DNA of 64,000 nt, from positions 3,224,001 to 3,288,000 of the forward strand of contig NC_014960.1 of assembly GCF_000199675.1 (NCBI RefSeq). The letters run 5' to 3'. Below the pieces are notes generated by a model. It made no database searches and was not told the origin of the DNA. It saw nothing but the letters and a program-made list of their open reading frames with translations. This document shows positions 49,295 to 56,982 of the stretch, piece by piece. This DNA is from Anaerolinea thermophila UNI-1. Lineage in GTDB: Bacteria; Chloroflexota; Anaerolineae; Anaerolineales; Anaerolineaceae. Both the position numbers and the translations under genes were made by a program. Position 1 is the first letter of the stretch, and every line of letters begins with the position of its first letter.

Positions 49295-51349
49295 TTACCG
49301 CTCCGGGGTAATGCCCGGCGGCGGGGTAAAAGGTTCATCGCAGGCAAAATCGCTCATCACCTGCTGGTAAGAGGCATCGCGTTCCGGGGTGGGCGGAGCT
49401 TCGCGCTCGATGCGCCGCCACAGCCGGCACAGCAGGCGCTGATAGACCGGTGAAATCTCCCCTGCCAGGCGGGTTTGCTCCATGGCGCGGTCATAGGCGC
49501 CGGTGTGGGCGTAGGCTTCGATGAAGGGGAAGCGCTCCAGCGGGTCGTTGGGGTAATCGCCGGTAGCAAAGGCTTGCTCACCCCAGCGCACCACCGCCTG
49601 CCAGTCCTTCTGTTGACGGGCAAGGTCGGCTTTCTCAAAATAATAGCACCAGTTGGGTTGCGGCTCCGCACCGAAAAGAATCTCCGGCAGGACGGGATTG
49701 CCCTGCGGCAGAATGGGCGCGGTCTCGTGGAGCGCCATGGCATCGCGCAGGTAGATGGGCAGTGTCCAGTTTTCGATGTCAATCTCCGGGTCCAGCACCC
49801 GCAGGCAGGCGGGCGGCTTGTACCAGAAGGCCACCGCCTGCGCGGTATTGCCCTTGAAGGTAGCCGCCAGATAGTCCCACTCGAAGGGCAAGCCCTTTTC
49901 CAAGCCCGGCAGGTTTGCCCCCAGCCGCACGGTGGGGTAGAAGAGCGCGTAGCGCAGTTCGGGGGCGGTGTTGTCGGGGGCATAGATCCAGTTCAGCGGG
50001 GCGGTCAGCGAGTTGTCCGAGTAGTGGCGCATGGGCAGTTCGTTGGAAAGCAGGGTGGTGCCGGGCTGAATGCCGGGCATGCGCCAGGAAAGTTGCCAGA
50101 ACATCCTCTGCATCACCACCCAGTCGCGCATGTACACCACCGCACTGCGGTACTGATAGCCCACCGCAAAGGCAAGGAAGACGCTCAACGCCGTCAGGCG
50201 CAGGGCGCGCGGCAGGGGCAGGGCAAAGAACAACCCGCTCACCACCAGCACCGCCGAGAGCATGAACGAGAGAGTGAAACGGTCAGCGTGGAAGTACAAC
50301 TGCACCGGCAGGTTGGTCAGCCAGTACGGTACGCCCGCCACCGCCAGCCCAGCCAGTCCCAGCAGAACGGGCGCCGCCCAGAAGCGGGGTTGCGGGGATG
50401 CCGCACCGCGGGGAGCGCGCGTCAGCCAGACGACTGCCAGCCCCAGCAGGAAGGTTGCTCCCAGCACGGCGTAGTAGCCCATGAGCAGGCGCGGCACCAG
50501 TTCCTGCGCGGCAGGCAGTTGGAAGGCATTGTCCCACGCCTTGAAGGTGGTCAGGAAGGCATCCTGCACCGTGCGGGTGAGCCAGTACCCCAGCGCGCCC
50601 AGCGGATTCTGCGCCAGCATCTCGTAAAACACCGGCTTGTACAAGCCGTAGCCAAAGAAGAAGGCGCGCCACAGCATCACCCCCGCCAGCGAAGCGAGGT
50701 AAGGAAGCCACAGGGTGAAGGCGCGCTTTGCCGTCTGCCAGAGCGAGCGCGGCGCGGGGCTTTCCTGCCACACCGCCACCGCCAGCCACAGCGGGCGGGT
50801 GAGTTCAAGGAAGAAGAAATACTCCATGCACAGCAGGTTTGCCAGTCCCAGCGCCCACGCCGGCAGGGTATAACGCCAGCGGCGGCTGGGCTGGCGCACC
50901 GCCAGCACGCTGAGCAGGAACGAACCGAGGAAGAAATTCAGCACGATGAAAAAGTGCGAATACACCACCGGGATGAACTGCTGGCTGAAGCCGGGGTAAA
51001 GGATGAAAAGCGCCGCCGTCCAGACGGCAAAGTCCTCGCGATCGCGCCACACCGCACGCAGGAACAGATACAACAGCACGCCGCTCAGCCAGCGTCCCAG
51101 GATTGCCAGCGCGTGCCACGCCAGCGCTTGCATGCCCAGCACCGGCACGGTGAGTTGATAGAGCAAGCCCCACACCGGGCGGTTGGTGGAGAAGTAGCGC
51201 GTCAAGCCCTCGGCGCCGTAGGTGTGGTAAATCCAGGTAATGGGCACATCATCCCAGTAAATGCCCAGGCGGGTTGCCCACAGCCCGTAAGCCAGCCCAG
51301 CCAGCCCCAGCAGGAACAGCGGAACAATCCAGATGCGCCAGCGTCTCAT
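49295..51349 (-). CDS. Large multi-spanning membrane protein, GT-C-like candidate
   Basis: From ATG 51349 (ATGA overlap with the GT2 gene) the protein has 684 residues: a short basic N-terminus, about eleven membrane segments (to about 470) and a soluble C-terminal domain with TPR-like helices (WQAVVRWGEQAFATGDYPND). The first loop (GIYWDDVPITWIYHTYGAEG, RYFSTNRPVWG) has the paired acidic residues of GT-C enzymes. Adjacent to a dolichyl-phosphate-mannose-synthase-like GT2, it may use polyprenyl-phosphate sugars made by it. Longer in-frame reading to 51766 lies within the GT2 gene and is rejected. Confidence 0.6.
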   Translation of the reverse strand: MRRWRIWIVPLFLLGLAGLAYGLWATRLGIYWDDVPITWIYHTYGAEGLTRYFSTNRPVWGLLYQLTVPVLGMQALAWHALAILGRWLSGVLLYLFLRAVWRDREDFAVWTAALFILYPGFSQQFIPVVYSHFFIVLNFFLGSFLLSVLAVRQPSRRWRYTLPAWALGLANLLCMEYFFFLELTRPLWLAVAVWQESPAPRSLWQTAKRAFTLWLPYLASLAGVMLWRAFFFGYGLYKPVFYEMLAQNPLGALGYWLTRTVQDAFLTTFKAWDNAFQLPAAQELVPRLLMGYYAVLGATFLLGLAVVWLTRAPRGAASPQPRFWAAPVLLGLAGLAVAGVPYWLTNLPVQLYFHADRFTLSFMLSAVLVVSGLFFALPLPRALRLTALSVFLAFAVGYQYRSAVVYMRDWVVMQRMFWQLSWRMPGIQPGTTLLSNELPMRHYSDNSLTAPLNWIYAPDNTAPELRYALFYPTVRLGANLPGLEKGLPFEWDYLAATFKGNTAQAVAFWYKPPACLRVLDPEIDIENWTLPIYLRDAMALHETAPILPQGNPVLPEILFGAEPQPNWCYYFEKADLARQQKDWQAVVRWGEQAFATGDYPNDPLERFPFIEAYAHTGAYDRAMEQTRLAGEISPVYQRLLCRLWRRIEREAPPTPERDASYQQVMSDFACDEPFTPPPGITPER

Positions 51350-52314
51350 TCGCCTTCCCAGTCCTCCCGCGCCGAAGGATGAGGGGACTGCACTACCGAG
51401 CGCACCAGATAAATGGGACGGCGCTTGACTTCCTGGAAGATATAGCCCACATACACACCGACAAAGCCCAGCAGAATCATCAGGATACCGTTGGTGAACA
51501 ACAGCATGAACATCAGCGAACTCCAGCCGGGGGCAAGGCTGGCGCGGTCGCCGCTGAGCCACAGACTGAGCACGTAAATCACCTCCAGCACTGCCAGTCC
51601 CAGCATCACCCCGCCCAGCGAAAGCCCAATATACAGGGGAACGAGGGAGAACGAGAACACCGCATCGCGCGCCAGTTTGAGCATCTTGCGCAGGGTATAC
51701 TTGGAATGCCCGGCAAGGCGCTCCGGCGGATGGTAGGGCAGGATGACACTGCGGAAGCCCATCCACGAGACCATGCCGCGCAGGAAGCGGTGATACTCGC
51801 GCATGCGCCGCAGGGAATCCACCGCACGGCGCGACATGAGGCGGAAATCCGCTCCGCCGGGCAGAATCTGCGTGTCGCTGATGCGGTTAATCAGGCGGTA
51901 GAACCAGTCGGCGGTCAGGCGCTTGAAGAGCGGCAGGCGACCGTCTTCCAGGCGCTGGGTAAGCACAATATCATAGCCCGCCTGCGCCAGCCGGAGCATC
52001 TCGGGAATTAAATCCGGCGGGTGCTGACCGTCGCCGTCCATCGAAATTACAAAATCGCCTTCGGCAACGTCCAGCCCAGCCGTCAGCGCCGCCTGATGCC
52101 CAAAGTTGCGCGAGAGTTCCAGCACGGTCACGCGGGTATCCTGCGCGCAAATGGACTGCAGGATGTTCATGGTGCCATCGCGCGAGCCGTCGTTGACGTA
52201 GTAGATGAAGAAATGATAGGGAAGCGAATCAATGGTCTGGCACAGCAAACGGTGAAATGCCGGCAGGGCTTCTTCTTCATTAAAAACAGGGACAACAATC
52301 CCAACGGTTCGCAA
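51346..52314 (-). CDS. GT2 polyprenyl-phosphate sugar synthase (DPM/ArnC-like)
   Basis: The 322-residue protein has a GT-A domain (GIVVPVFNEEEALPAFHRLL; YYVNDGSRDGTMNIL; ELSRNFGHQAALTAGLDVAE; FVISMDGDGQHPPDLIPEML with the D-x-D) followed by two C-terminal membrane helices. This is the layout of polyprenyl-phosphate glucose, mannose or aminoarabinose synthases (GtrB, ArnC). It probably loads a sugar on undecaprenyl phosphate for the membrane protein encoded next, with which it overlaps by 4 bases. Confidence 0.9.
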   Translation of the reverse strand: MRTVGIVVPVFNEEEALPAFHRLLCQTIDSLPYHFFIYYVNDGSRDGTMNILQSICAQDTRVTVLELSRNFGHQAALTAGLDVAEGDFVISMDGDGQHPPDLIPEMLRLAQAGYDIVLTQRLEDGRLPLFKRLTADWFYRLINRISDTQILPGGADFRLMSRRAVDSLRRMREYHRFLRGMVSWMGFRSVILPYHPPERLAGHSKYTLRKMLKLARDAVFSFSLVPLYIGLSLGGVMLGLAVLEVIYVLSLWLSGDRASLAPGWSSLMFMLLFTNGILMILLGFVGVYVGYIFQEVKRRPIYLVRSVVQSPHPSAREDWEGE

Positions 52315-52408
52315 ACCAGCCTCCCCTGGGGGCTTTGGAGTGGAGAAATCACCCTTTCAGGTGAACTCAGGTCGCCCGCTTCTCACATGACATCCCTCCA
52401 TAAAACGG

Positions 52409-52414
52409 TACAAT
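52409..52414 (+). promoter_or_regulatory. -10 box of the peroxiredoxin gene
   Basis: TACAAT 22 bases before ATG 52437. A GGAGG (52423-52427) serves as the ribosome-binding site. Six bases after the box lies another ATG (52421) starting an 11-codon ORF that overlaps the gene start in another frame. Confidence 0.5.
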
Positions 52415-52436
52415 GACTTCATGGAGGTTATAAACC

Positions 52437-53186
52437 ATGCGCCTGAAAGTTGGTGATCCTGCACCTGATTTTACCCTGCCTTCACATCTGGGCAAAGAGG
52501 TTGCCCTCAGCAGTCTGCGCGGACGCAACGTGGTGCTGGCGTTCTTCCCGCTGGCATGGACGCCAATATGAACGAGCCAGATCCCGTCGTATGAGGCAGA
52601 ACTCGACCTCTTCACGGGATTGAACACCCAGGTTCTGGGGATCAGCGTGGACAGTGTGCCCTGCCTGAAAGCATGGGCAGATTCTCTGGGGAGCATCTCT
52701 TACCCCCTGCTTTCCGATTTTTACCCGCATGGGCGGGTGGCTGAACTGTACGGCGTCCTGCGTCCGGACGGCACCAGCGAGCGCGCCCTGTTTGTGGTTG
52801 ACCGTCAGGGCATCATCCGCTACATCGATATCCACGACATCAACCAACAGCCCGACAACGAGGAACTGCGCGCCATCCTGCGGCAGGTTGACCCTCAGGC
52901 GGCGGCAAACGAACCCCGTGCAAAGGGCGAGGATGCCCCTCTGCCCAGCGGGGGCATCATCATGTACTGCACACCATGGTGCGACGACTGCAAGCAAGCC
53001 CGTCAGTGGCTGATGCAGAGAGGCTTCAAATTTGCGGAGGTGGACATCAGCCGCAACCGAAAAGCCGCCGAGCAGGTGCGCCGCTGGGCAAACGGCAACC
53101 TGACCACCCCCACCTTTGACATCAACGGCACCATCATCGTGGACTTCCAGCCCGATAAACTGGCAGAAGTGTTGGGAGGGTGTTAA
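52437..53186 (+). CDS. Peroxiredoxin-glutaredoxin fusion with selenocysteine (UGA) at the peroxidatic position
   Basis: The frame opens at ATG 52437 with GGAGG 9 bases before it. It reads KVGDPAPDFTLPSHLGKEVA and VVLAFFPLAWTPI, meets TGA as codon 45, then continues TSQIPSYEAELDLF to a stop at 53186, 249 residues in all. In AhpE/TSA peroxiredoxins this position is the catalytic Cys (P-L-A-F-T-x-x-C), and UGA there is the classic Sec signature. Residues 1-155 are the peroxiredoxin domain; C76 may resolve. Residues about 172-249 are a glutaredoxin-like domain with C182-DD-C185. It reduces peroxides; the fused glutaredoxin can recycle the oxidised selenium. Standard annotation would start at 52620 and lose the active site. 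Confidence 0.93.
52569..52571 (+). other. UGA codon 45, selenocysteine recoding site of the peroxiredoxin
   Basis: TGA in the codon context ATA-TGA-ACG replaces the peroxidatic Cys. The frame and family homology continue on both sides without a shift. Confidence 0.92.
52583..52618 (+). promoter_or_regulatory. Candidate SECIS stem-loop of the peroxiredoxin gene
   Basis: CCCGT (52583-52587) pairs with ACGGG (52614-52618). Inside, GAGG (52593-52596) can pair with CCTC (52607-52610), or GAG (52593-52595) with CTC (52602-52604) around loop GCAGAA, which starts with G and lies 24 bases after the UGA. Hand-drawn, not energy-computed. Confidence 0.45.
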
Positions 53187-53191
53187 CAGCA

Positions 53192-53230
53192 AAGGCTCCC
53201 GTCTGCATGAACAGACGGGAGCCTTCTTTA
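53192..53230 (+). terminator. Intrinsic terminator of the seleno-peroxiredoxin gene
   Basis: A perfect 14-bp stem (AAGGCTCCCGTCTG pairing with CAGACGGGAGCCTT) with a six-base loop is followed by CTTTA, starting 5 bases after the stop. Confidence 0.9.
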
Positions 53231-53364
53231 TATAACATCCCCGGGATTGGGGTTTTCCCCTCCCGGAGACGGGTATCTCAAAACGAGAAACAGGCTCCGG
53301 GGAGGCTCGACGGGCGGCAGTGCGCCCGGCTGGGTTGTCTTGCGTTGATGTTGCTCATTGCTCC

Positions 53365-53445
53365 TTACTCAGTCTCCAGCGTGAACAGGCTGATGGCGCC
53401 AAAGATCAGCACAACCAAGGCAACGGCTAAGTAAACGATCCACAT
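53365..53445 (-). CDS. 26-residue single-span membrane peptide
   Basis: An 81-base ORF encodes 26 residues: MWIVYLAVALVVLIFGAISL as a membrane helix, then FTLETE. A strong Shine-Dalgarno (GGAGGAGGT) lies about 5 bases before its ATG at 53445. Topology resembles small accessory subunits such as CydX or KdpF, but no partner gene is adjacent and sequence identity to those is not claimed. It lies at the start of an otherwise non-coding 900-base stretch. Confidence 0.6.
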   Translation of the reverse strand: MWIVYLAVALVVLIFGAISLFTLETE

Positions 53446-53689
53446 AGAGACCTCCTCCGTACCAACGATAAACCGAAGGGCGACCGGATTGCGCGGGCAT
53501 CGGCGTTGCCGTGTGCAATCCTCTATGAGATATAACGCCGGGCGGGCAAAAAAGTTTCAGGCAATTTTTCACAAACCCGGCTGACAAATGGAGGAAGTCC
53601 TGCTGAAATGCTGGCGCCGGCAGGTTGAGTCTCCCCCATTTGTGCTACTTCTATTATAGAAAATTTGTTTCCCTTAAGCACCTTTCAGA

Positions 53690-54330
53690 TTCATTACAAA
53701 TCGTGCGGCTCGCGCCGGGTGCGGTTGGCAAGCCTGCCGAGCCATGTCGAATATACCACCGCCAAGGACACGAAAAGGATGAGAGTGTGCGCCTCAACAG
53801 GCTCGGCGCACGGTCTGCGCTCGTCACGACAAGGGCAGGTTGCACCTCCAAGGCGCGAAGGGGGTGTCGTCGCGGGGTTCGCGCAAGCGAACCGTGGCGA
53901 CCTCCCTTGGCGGGAGGTTGCTTACCCCATTCGGGGCACTTTCGCCCTCTGCGGGGGACTCCCTTCGGGAGTGCTGCGCAATCGCAACGACACGGCTGGG
54001 TGTCATTGCGAGACCCGCGTAAGCGGGTCGAAGCAATCTCCTGAAAAATCCTGCCTCATTACCAGCCGCGGGGAAGGTTGCTTCGCCCCCTTCGGGAGTG
54101 CTGCGCAATCGCAACGGCACGCAACCGCGCCCTTCGGCAGGCTCAGGGCGCGAAGTGAATGAGAGTGTGCGCCTCGACAGGCTCGGCGCACGTTGGGGAA
54201 TCATGGCAAAGGCAAAGCCCGAAAGCACCCCGAATGGGATGATAGAGGGAGGTTGCTTCGCCCCCTTCGGGGGCGAAGCAACGACATGCAATCGCGCTGG
54301 GTCTCATGCCAAGCCCGCCAGGCAGGATGA
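53690..54330. repeat. Block of dispersed repeats (non-coding)
   Basis: The long gap between 53446 and 54359 holds no credible gene but many repeats: a 32-bp unit at 53781-53812 and 54161-54192 (one mismatch), a 31-bp unit at 53963-53993 and 54090-54120 (one mismatch), a segment GTCATTGCGAG...GAAGCAATCTCC (54002-54042) related to the element at 660-717, and a perfect hairpin at 54252-54282. Copies also lie within the surface-protein gene at 38400-38587. Confidence 0.85.
54252..54282. repeat. Perfect 14-bp hairpin in the repeat block
   Basis: GTTGCTTCGCCCCC and GGGGGCGAAGCAAC are separated by TTC. There is no T-tract, so it is more likely a repeat-element palindrome than a terminator. Confidence 0.75.
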
Positions 54331-54359
54331 CGAAAACAGGTCAAAGAGAGCAAAGGGCG

Positions 54360-54638
54360 TCAGGAATACGGGCGTCGCAGGAAGAACCATCCGGCAATCA
54401 GCACATTCAGCGCCATCAGCGCCAGCAAGAATGCCCATGTAATCAGCACCATACTCCACTCACCCGAAGTCTGCGTCCACTCCGGCGGGGATGCTTCAAT
54501 TCCGACCTCTGCCAGCACCTGAGGGCTGACATAATCATGGAAAATGTCATTGAGCGCCATCCAGCCCAATCCCAGCGCGGCAAGTCCAATCAGGTTGACC
54601 AGTAACCATGCTCCCACTATCCAGCGCGGTCGTTTCAT
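54360..54638 (-). CDS. Small two-span membrane protein
   Basis: The 92-residue protein has a basic start (MKRPRWIV), a membrane helix (about 7-28), an acidic loop with DIFHDYVSPQVLAEVGIEAS and a second membrane helix (about 62-86) ending RRP. GAAAGGGGG precedes the ATG. Downstream of it lies the repeat block. I do not recognise a family; orientation matches the radical SAM gene 90 bases upstream. Confidence 0.6.
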   Translation of the reverse strand: MKRPRWIVGAWLLVNLIGLAALGLGWMALNDIFHDYVSPQVLAEVGIEASPPEWTQTSGEWSMVLITWAFLLALMALNVLIAGWFFLRRPYS

Positions 54639-54728
54639 CTTCGCCCCCTTTCAGAGAATGCCATTGTGTTCTGTTCACCAAGCCATGTCCACCCCTGCCC
54701 AAAGCGGAATGGCTCACCGATAAAGTCT

Positions 54729-55841
54729 CTAGAAGCGCACCGGCTTGGGAAAACCCGGACCATGCAGGCGGACATCCTGCGGATTGGCGTGCCAGCGCCC
54801 GGGAATAGGCGTGCCGCAGTCGGGGCATTTGCCCTCAGCGGTGATGGCGTACTCCAAAATGACGTAGCCGCGGCGGCGAATCACCGCGCGCTGACAGTGC
54901 GGGCAGTGGGTGTCTTCCAGACTGCCCACCCTGCCGGGCAGGTTTCCGGCATAGACATAGCGCAACCCGGCTTCCTGCCCGATTTCAGCGGCGGTTTTGA
55001 GCATCTGCGCAGTGGTAGGGGGGGCGTCCATCTTGTAGTCAGGATGATAGGCGGTGATGTGCCAGGGAATATCCGGCGAAACCGAAACCAGGAAGCGCGC
55101 CGCTTCCCAGAGTTCCTCGTTGCTGTCGTTGAAGCCCGGTACCAGCAGGGTCACCACCTCCACCCACAGGTTGCGCTGGTGTGCCATCTGGATGGTATCC
55201 AGCACGTGCTGAAGCACACCGCCCAGTTGGCGGTAACTGCGATCCTGCATGCACTTCAAATCCACCTTGTAAGCATCCAGATAAGGGGCAAGGTAGTCCA
55301 GCACCTCGGGAGTGGCGTTGCCGTTGGAGACGTAAGCACACGCCAGCCCGGCTTGCTTTGCCAGTTTGAAGATGCTCACCGCCCATTCAGAGGTGATCAG
55401 CGGCTCGTTGTAGGATGAGACAATCGAGGCACAGCGCTGAGAGAGGGCAATGTTGACCATCTGCTCCGGGGTAATTCCCTCAATGTAGCGGATGCTGGAG
55501 TCGGAAAGAGGGTCGCGCAGGGCTTGCGAAGTCACCCAGTTCTGGCAGTAGGGGCAGTGAAAATCACAGCCCAGCATGCCAAAGGTGAGTGCATCGGTGC
55601 CGGGCAGGAAATGCGAGAAAGGCTTTTTCTCAATGGGGTCCACCTGAAGCGCCGCCACATAGCCCCAGGGCACGCGCAGTTGTCCCTCGTGGTTGAAACG
55701 CACCTGACAGATACCGCGCCTGCCGGGCTTAATCAGACAGCGATGCGCACACGCCACACAGCGCACCGCCCCTTCCGGCTGAGGCTCGTACAATTCTCCC
55801 GGAACGGTCAAACGGTCGAGAATTTCGGCTAAAGCAGTCAT
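54729..55841 (-). CDS. Radical SAM protein of the AmmeMemoRadiSam/PflA-like type
   Basis: From ATG 55841 the protein has 370 residues. An N-terminal zinc-like region (CVACAHRCLIKPGRRGICQV) precedes the radical SAM motif C92-x3-C96-x2-C99 (GCDFHCPYCQNW). It continues with SYNEPLITSEW, AYVSNGNATPEVLDYL, DLKCMQDRSY and TLLVPGFND, and ends in a rubredoxin-like pair (CPHCQRAVIRRRGY; CPDCGTPIPGRW). This is the pattern of the AmrS-type enzymes found with AMMECR1 and Memo proteins, neither of which is in the window. It is related to pyruvate-formate-lyase activases. Start by leaderless layout. Confidence 0.9.
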   Translation of the reverse strand: MTALAEILDRLTVPGELYEPQPEGAVRCVACAHRCLIKPGRRGICQVRFNHEGQLRVPWGYVAALQVDPIEKKPFSHFLPGTDALTFGMLGCDFHCPYCQNWVTSQALRDPLSDSSIRYIEGITPEQMVNIALSQRCASIVSSYNEPLITSEWAVSIFKLAKQAGLACAYVSNGNATPEVLDYLAPYLDAYKVDLKCMQDRSYRQLGGVLQHVLDTIQMAHQRNLWVEVVTLLVPGFNDSNEELWEAARFLVSVSPDIPWHITAYHPDYKMDAPPTTAQMLKTAAEIGQEAGLRYVYAGNLPGRVGSLEDTHCPHCQRAVIRRRGYVILEYAITAEGKCPDCGTPIPGRWHANPQDVRLHGPGFPKPVRF

Positions 55842-55853
55842 AATTTTATTGTA
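55842..55853 (-). promoter_or_regulatory. Leaderless-type promoter of the radical SAM gene
   Basis: TACAAT (55853-55848), six bases, ATG at 55841 on the minus strand; no Shine-Dalgarno. Confidence 0.6.
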
Positions 55854-55935
55854 TGGACAATCGAGAGAAGAATCAAGATGAAATCCCCGGACAATCGTTC
55901 TTCTCAAAAACGGACGAACGGCGAATAATTCAGTC

Positions 55936-55941
55936 TATAAT
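55936..55941 (+). promoter_or_regulatory. -10 box of the M23-like gene
   Basis: TATAAT 75 bases before ATG 56017; a normal AAAGGA ribosome-binding site follows, so this transcript has a leader. Confidence 0.45.
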
Positions 55942-56016
55942 ATGAGGAAGTAGAAGCCCTGCCGCTTCCGAAATGATTTCTCTGTCCCACCCGTTTTTTG
56001 GAAAGGAACATCCATT

Positions 56017-56979
56017 ATGCCGTGGGATACCCCTCTTCCCGTGCTGATCTGGGCGTTGACGGGCTTACCGTTGAGCCTTTTGGCACTGTTTAAGCCCCCG
56101 GCGGGGAAACTTCCCGCCTACCTGATTGCCCTCGACATCCTGCTGCTCAATCTGTACTTTTTCCATACCGCGCCCTGGGCAGTGGTGAACTACTATCTGC
56201 GCGCCCTGCCCTTCCTGCTCTCGCTGGCGGTGATTGCGCGCATGATTCACGCCACCCGCTCCCAGCCCTTCTTCCCTCAGACAAAGCGGGGCTGGGCGCT
56301 GACCGCCATCCTGCTGGTGCTGGCGGTGCCGCCCGCGTTTATGGATGCCCAAGCCCTGCGGTCTTACCGCTATCCCGCCAGCGCCGGACCTTCCATGTAC
56401 GCGCTTCCGCCCCTGCAGGGCGGACTGCACGTCTTCATCAACGGCGGCAACGGGCTGGACGGCTGGGGCATGAACAACGCCTACCGCGACTGGCTGGGCA
56501 GGCAAACCGGCAATGACCGCACCGCAGGGTACAGCGTGGACCTGGTCAAACTTGCCGCCAGCGGTGCGATGAGCCGGGGGATTCTGCCGCGCGATTTCCG
56601 CCGCTACGAAACCTTTGGCGAGCGCGTGTACAGTCCCTGCCTGGGTCAGGTGGTGAAAGTGCAGGACGGCATTGCCGATGTACCGCCCTTCAGCGATTCC
56701 GGCTCAGCCCTGGGCAATTACGTGGTGCTGAAGTGCGCGCAGTTTTCCGTGACGCTGGCGAATTTGCGCGTGCATTCCATTTCCGTCAAGGAAGGCGAAC
56801 TCGTAGCACTCAACACTCCGCTGGCAGAGGTGGGGAACTCCATGGCAAATACCTTCCCGCATCTGCACATGCGCGTCACCACCGGCGGAGAGAGCGGTAC
56901 GGCTCAGCCCGCTCCCATCCTCTTCGAGACGCTGTTCGATTTTTCCTACCGCGCCCGCAACGATTTTTACGTGAGGTGA
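56017..56979 (+). CDS. Membrane protein with C-terminal M23-like (LytM) domain
   Basis: The 320-residue protein has four membrane segments (about 8-25, 33-52, 58-78, 90-108) and a C-terminal domain (about 190-310) with the M23 beta-barrel pattern: YSPCLGQVVKVQDGIAD, GNYVVLKCAQFSVTLANLRV, VKEGELVALNTPLAEVGNS and PHLHMRV. The H-x-H is kept, but the first zinc motif (H-x3-D) is not obvious and GNYV...HL reads ANLRVHS, so activity is doubtful. Probably a wall-binding or regulatory protein. Followed 3 bases later by the URO-D gene. Confidence 0.7.
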   Translation: MPWDTPLPVLIWALTGLPLSLLALFKPPAGKLPAYLIALDILLLNLYFFHTAPWAVVNYYLRALPFLLSLAVIARMIHATRSQPFFPQTKRGWALTAILLVLAVPPAFMDAQALRSYRYPASAGPSMYALPPLQGGLHVFINGGNGLDGWGMNNAYRDWLGRQTGNDRTAGYSVDLVKLAASGAMSRGILPRDFRRYETFGERVYSPCLGQVVKVQDGIADVPPFSDSGSALGNYVVLKCAQFSVTLANLRVHSISVKEGELVALNTPLAEVGNSMANTFPHLHMRVTTGGESGTAQPAPILFETLFDFSYRARNDFYVR

Positions 56980-56982
56980 GCC

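Noticed and set aside
49475..51382. A 635-codon plus-strand ORF
   Set aside because: Antisense to the membrane protein gene; composition (Arg, Gln, Gly) typical of a shadow frame.
52437..52620. Frameshift or pseudogene explanation for the peroxiredoxin
   Set aside because: There is no frame change; the single TGA falls exactly on the catalytic Cys codon and the rest of the gene is intact with a strong terminator.
52620..53186. Peroxiredoxin fragment starting at 52620
   Set aside because: It lacks the N-terminal thioredoxin-fold strand and the active site; the real frame begins at 52437 and contains UGA codon 45.
53281..53364. Second tiny ORF after the 26-residue peptide (ATG near 53357, 26 codons)
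   Set aside because: The GGAG before it is too close to the ATG, the translation is Arg/Pro/Ser-rich, and it ends inside an inverted repeat.
54252..54282. Perfect hairpin as a terminator
   Set aside because: No T-tract on either strand, and it belongs to the repeat family.
53690..54330. CRISPR array
   Set aside because: Repeats are irregularly spaced, in both orientations and of different types; no cas gene is nearby.
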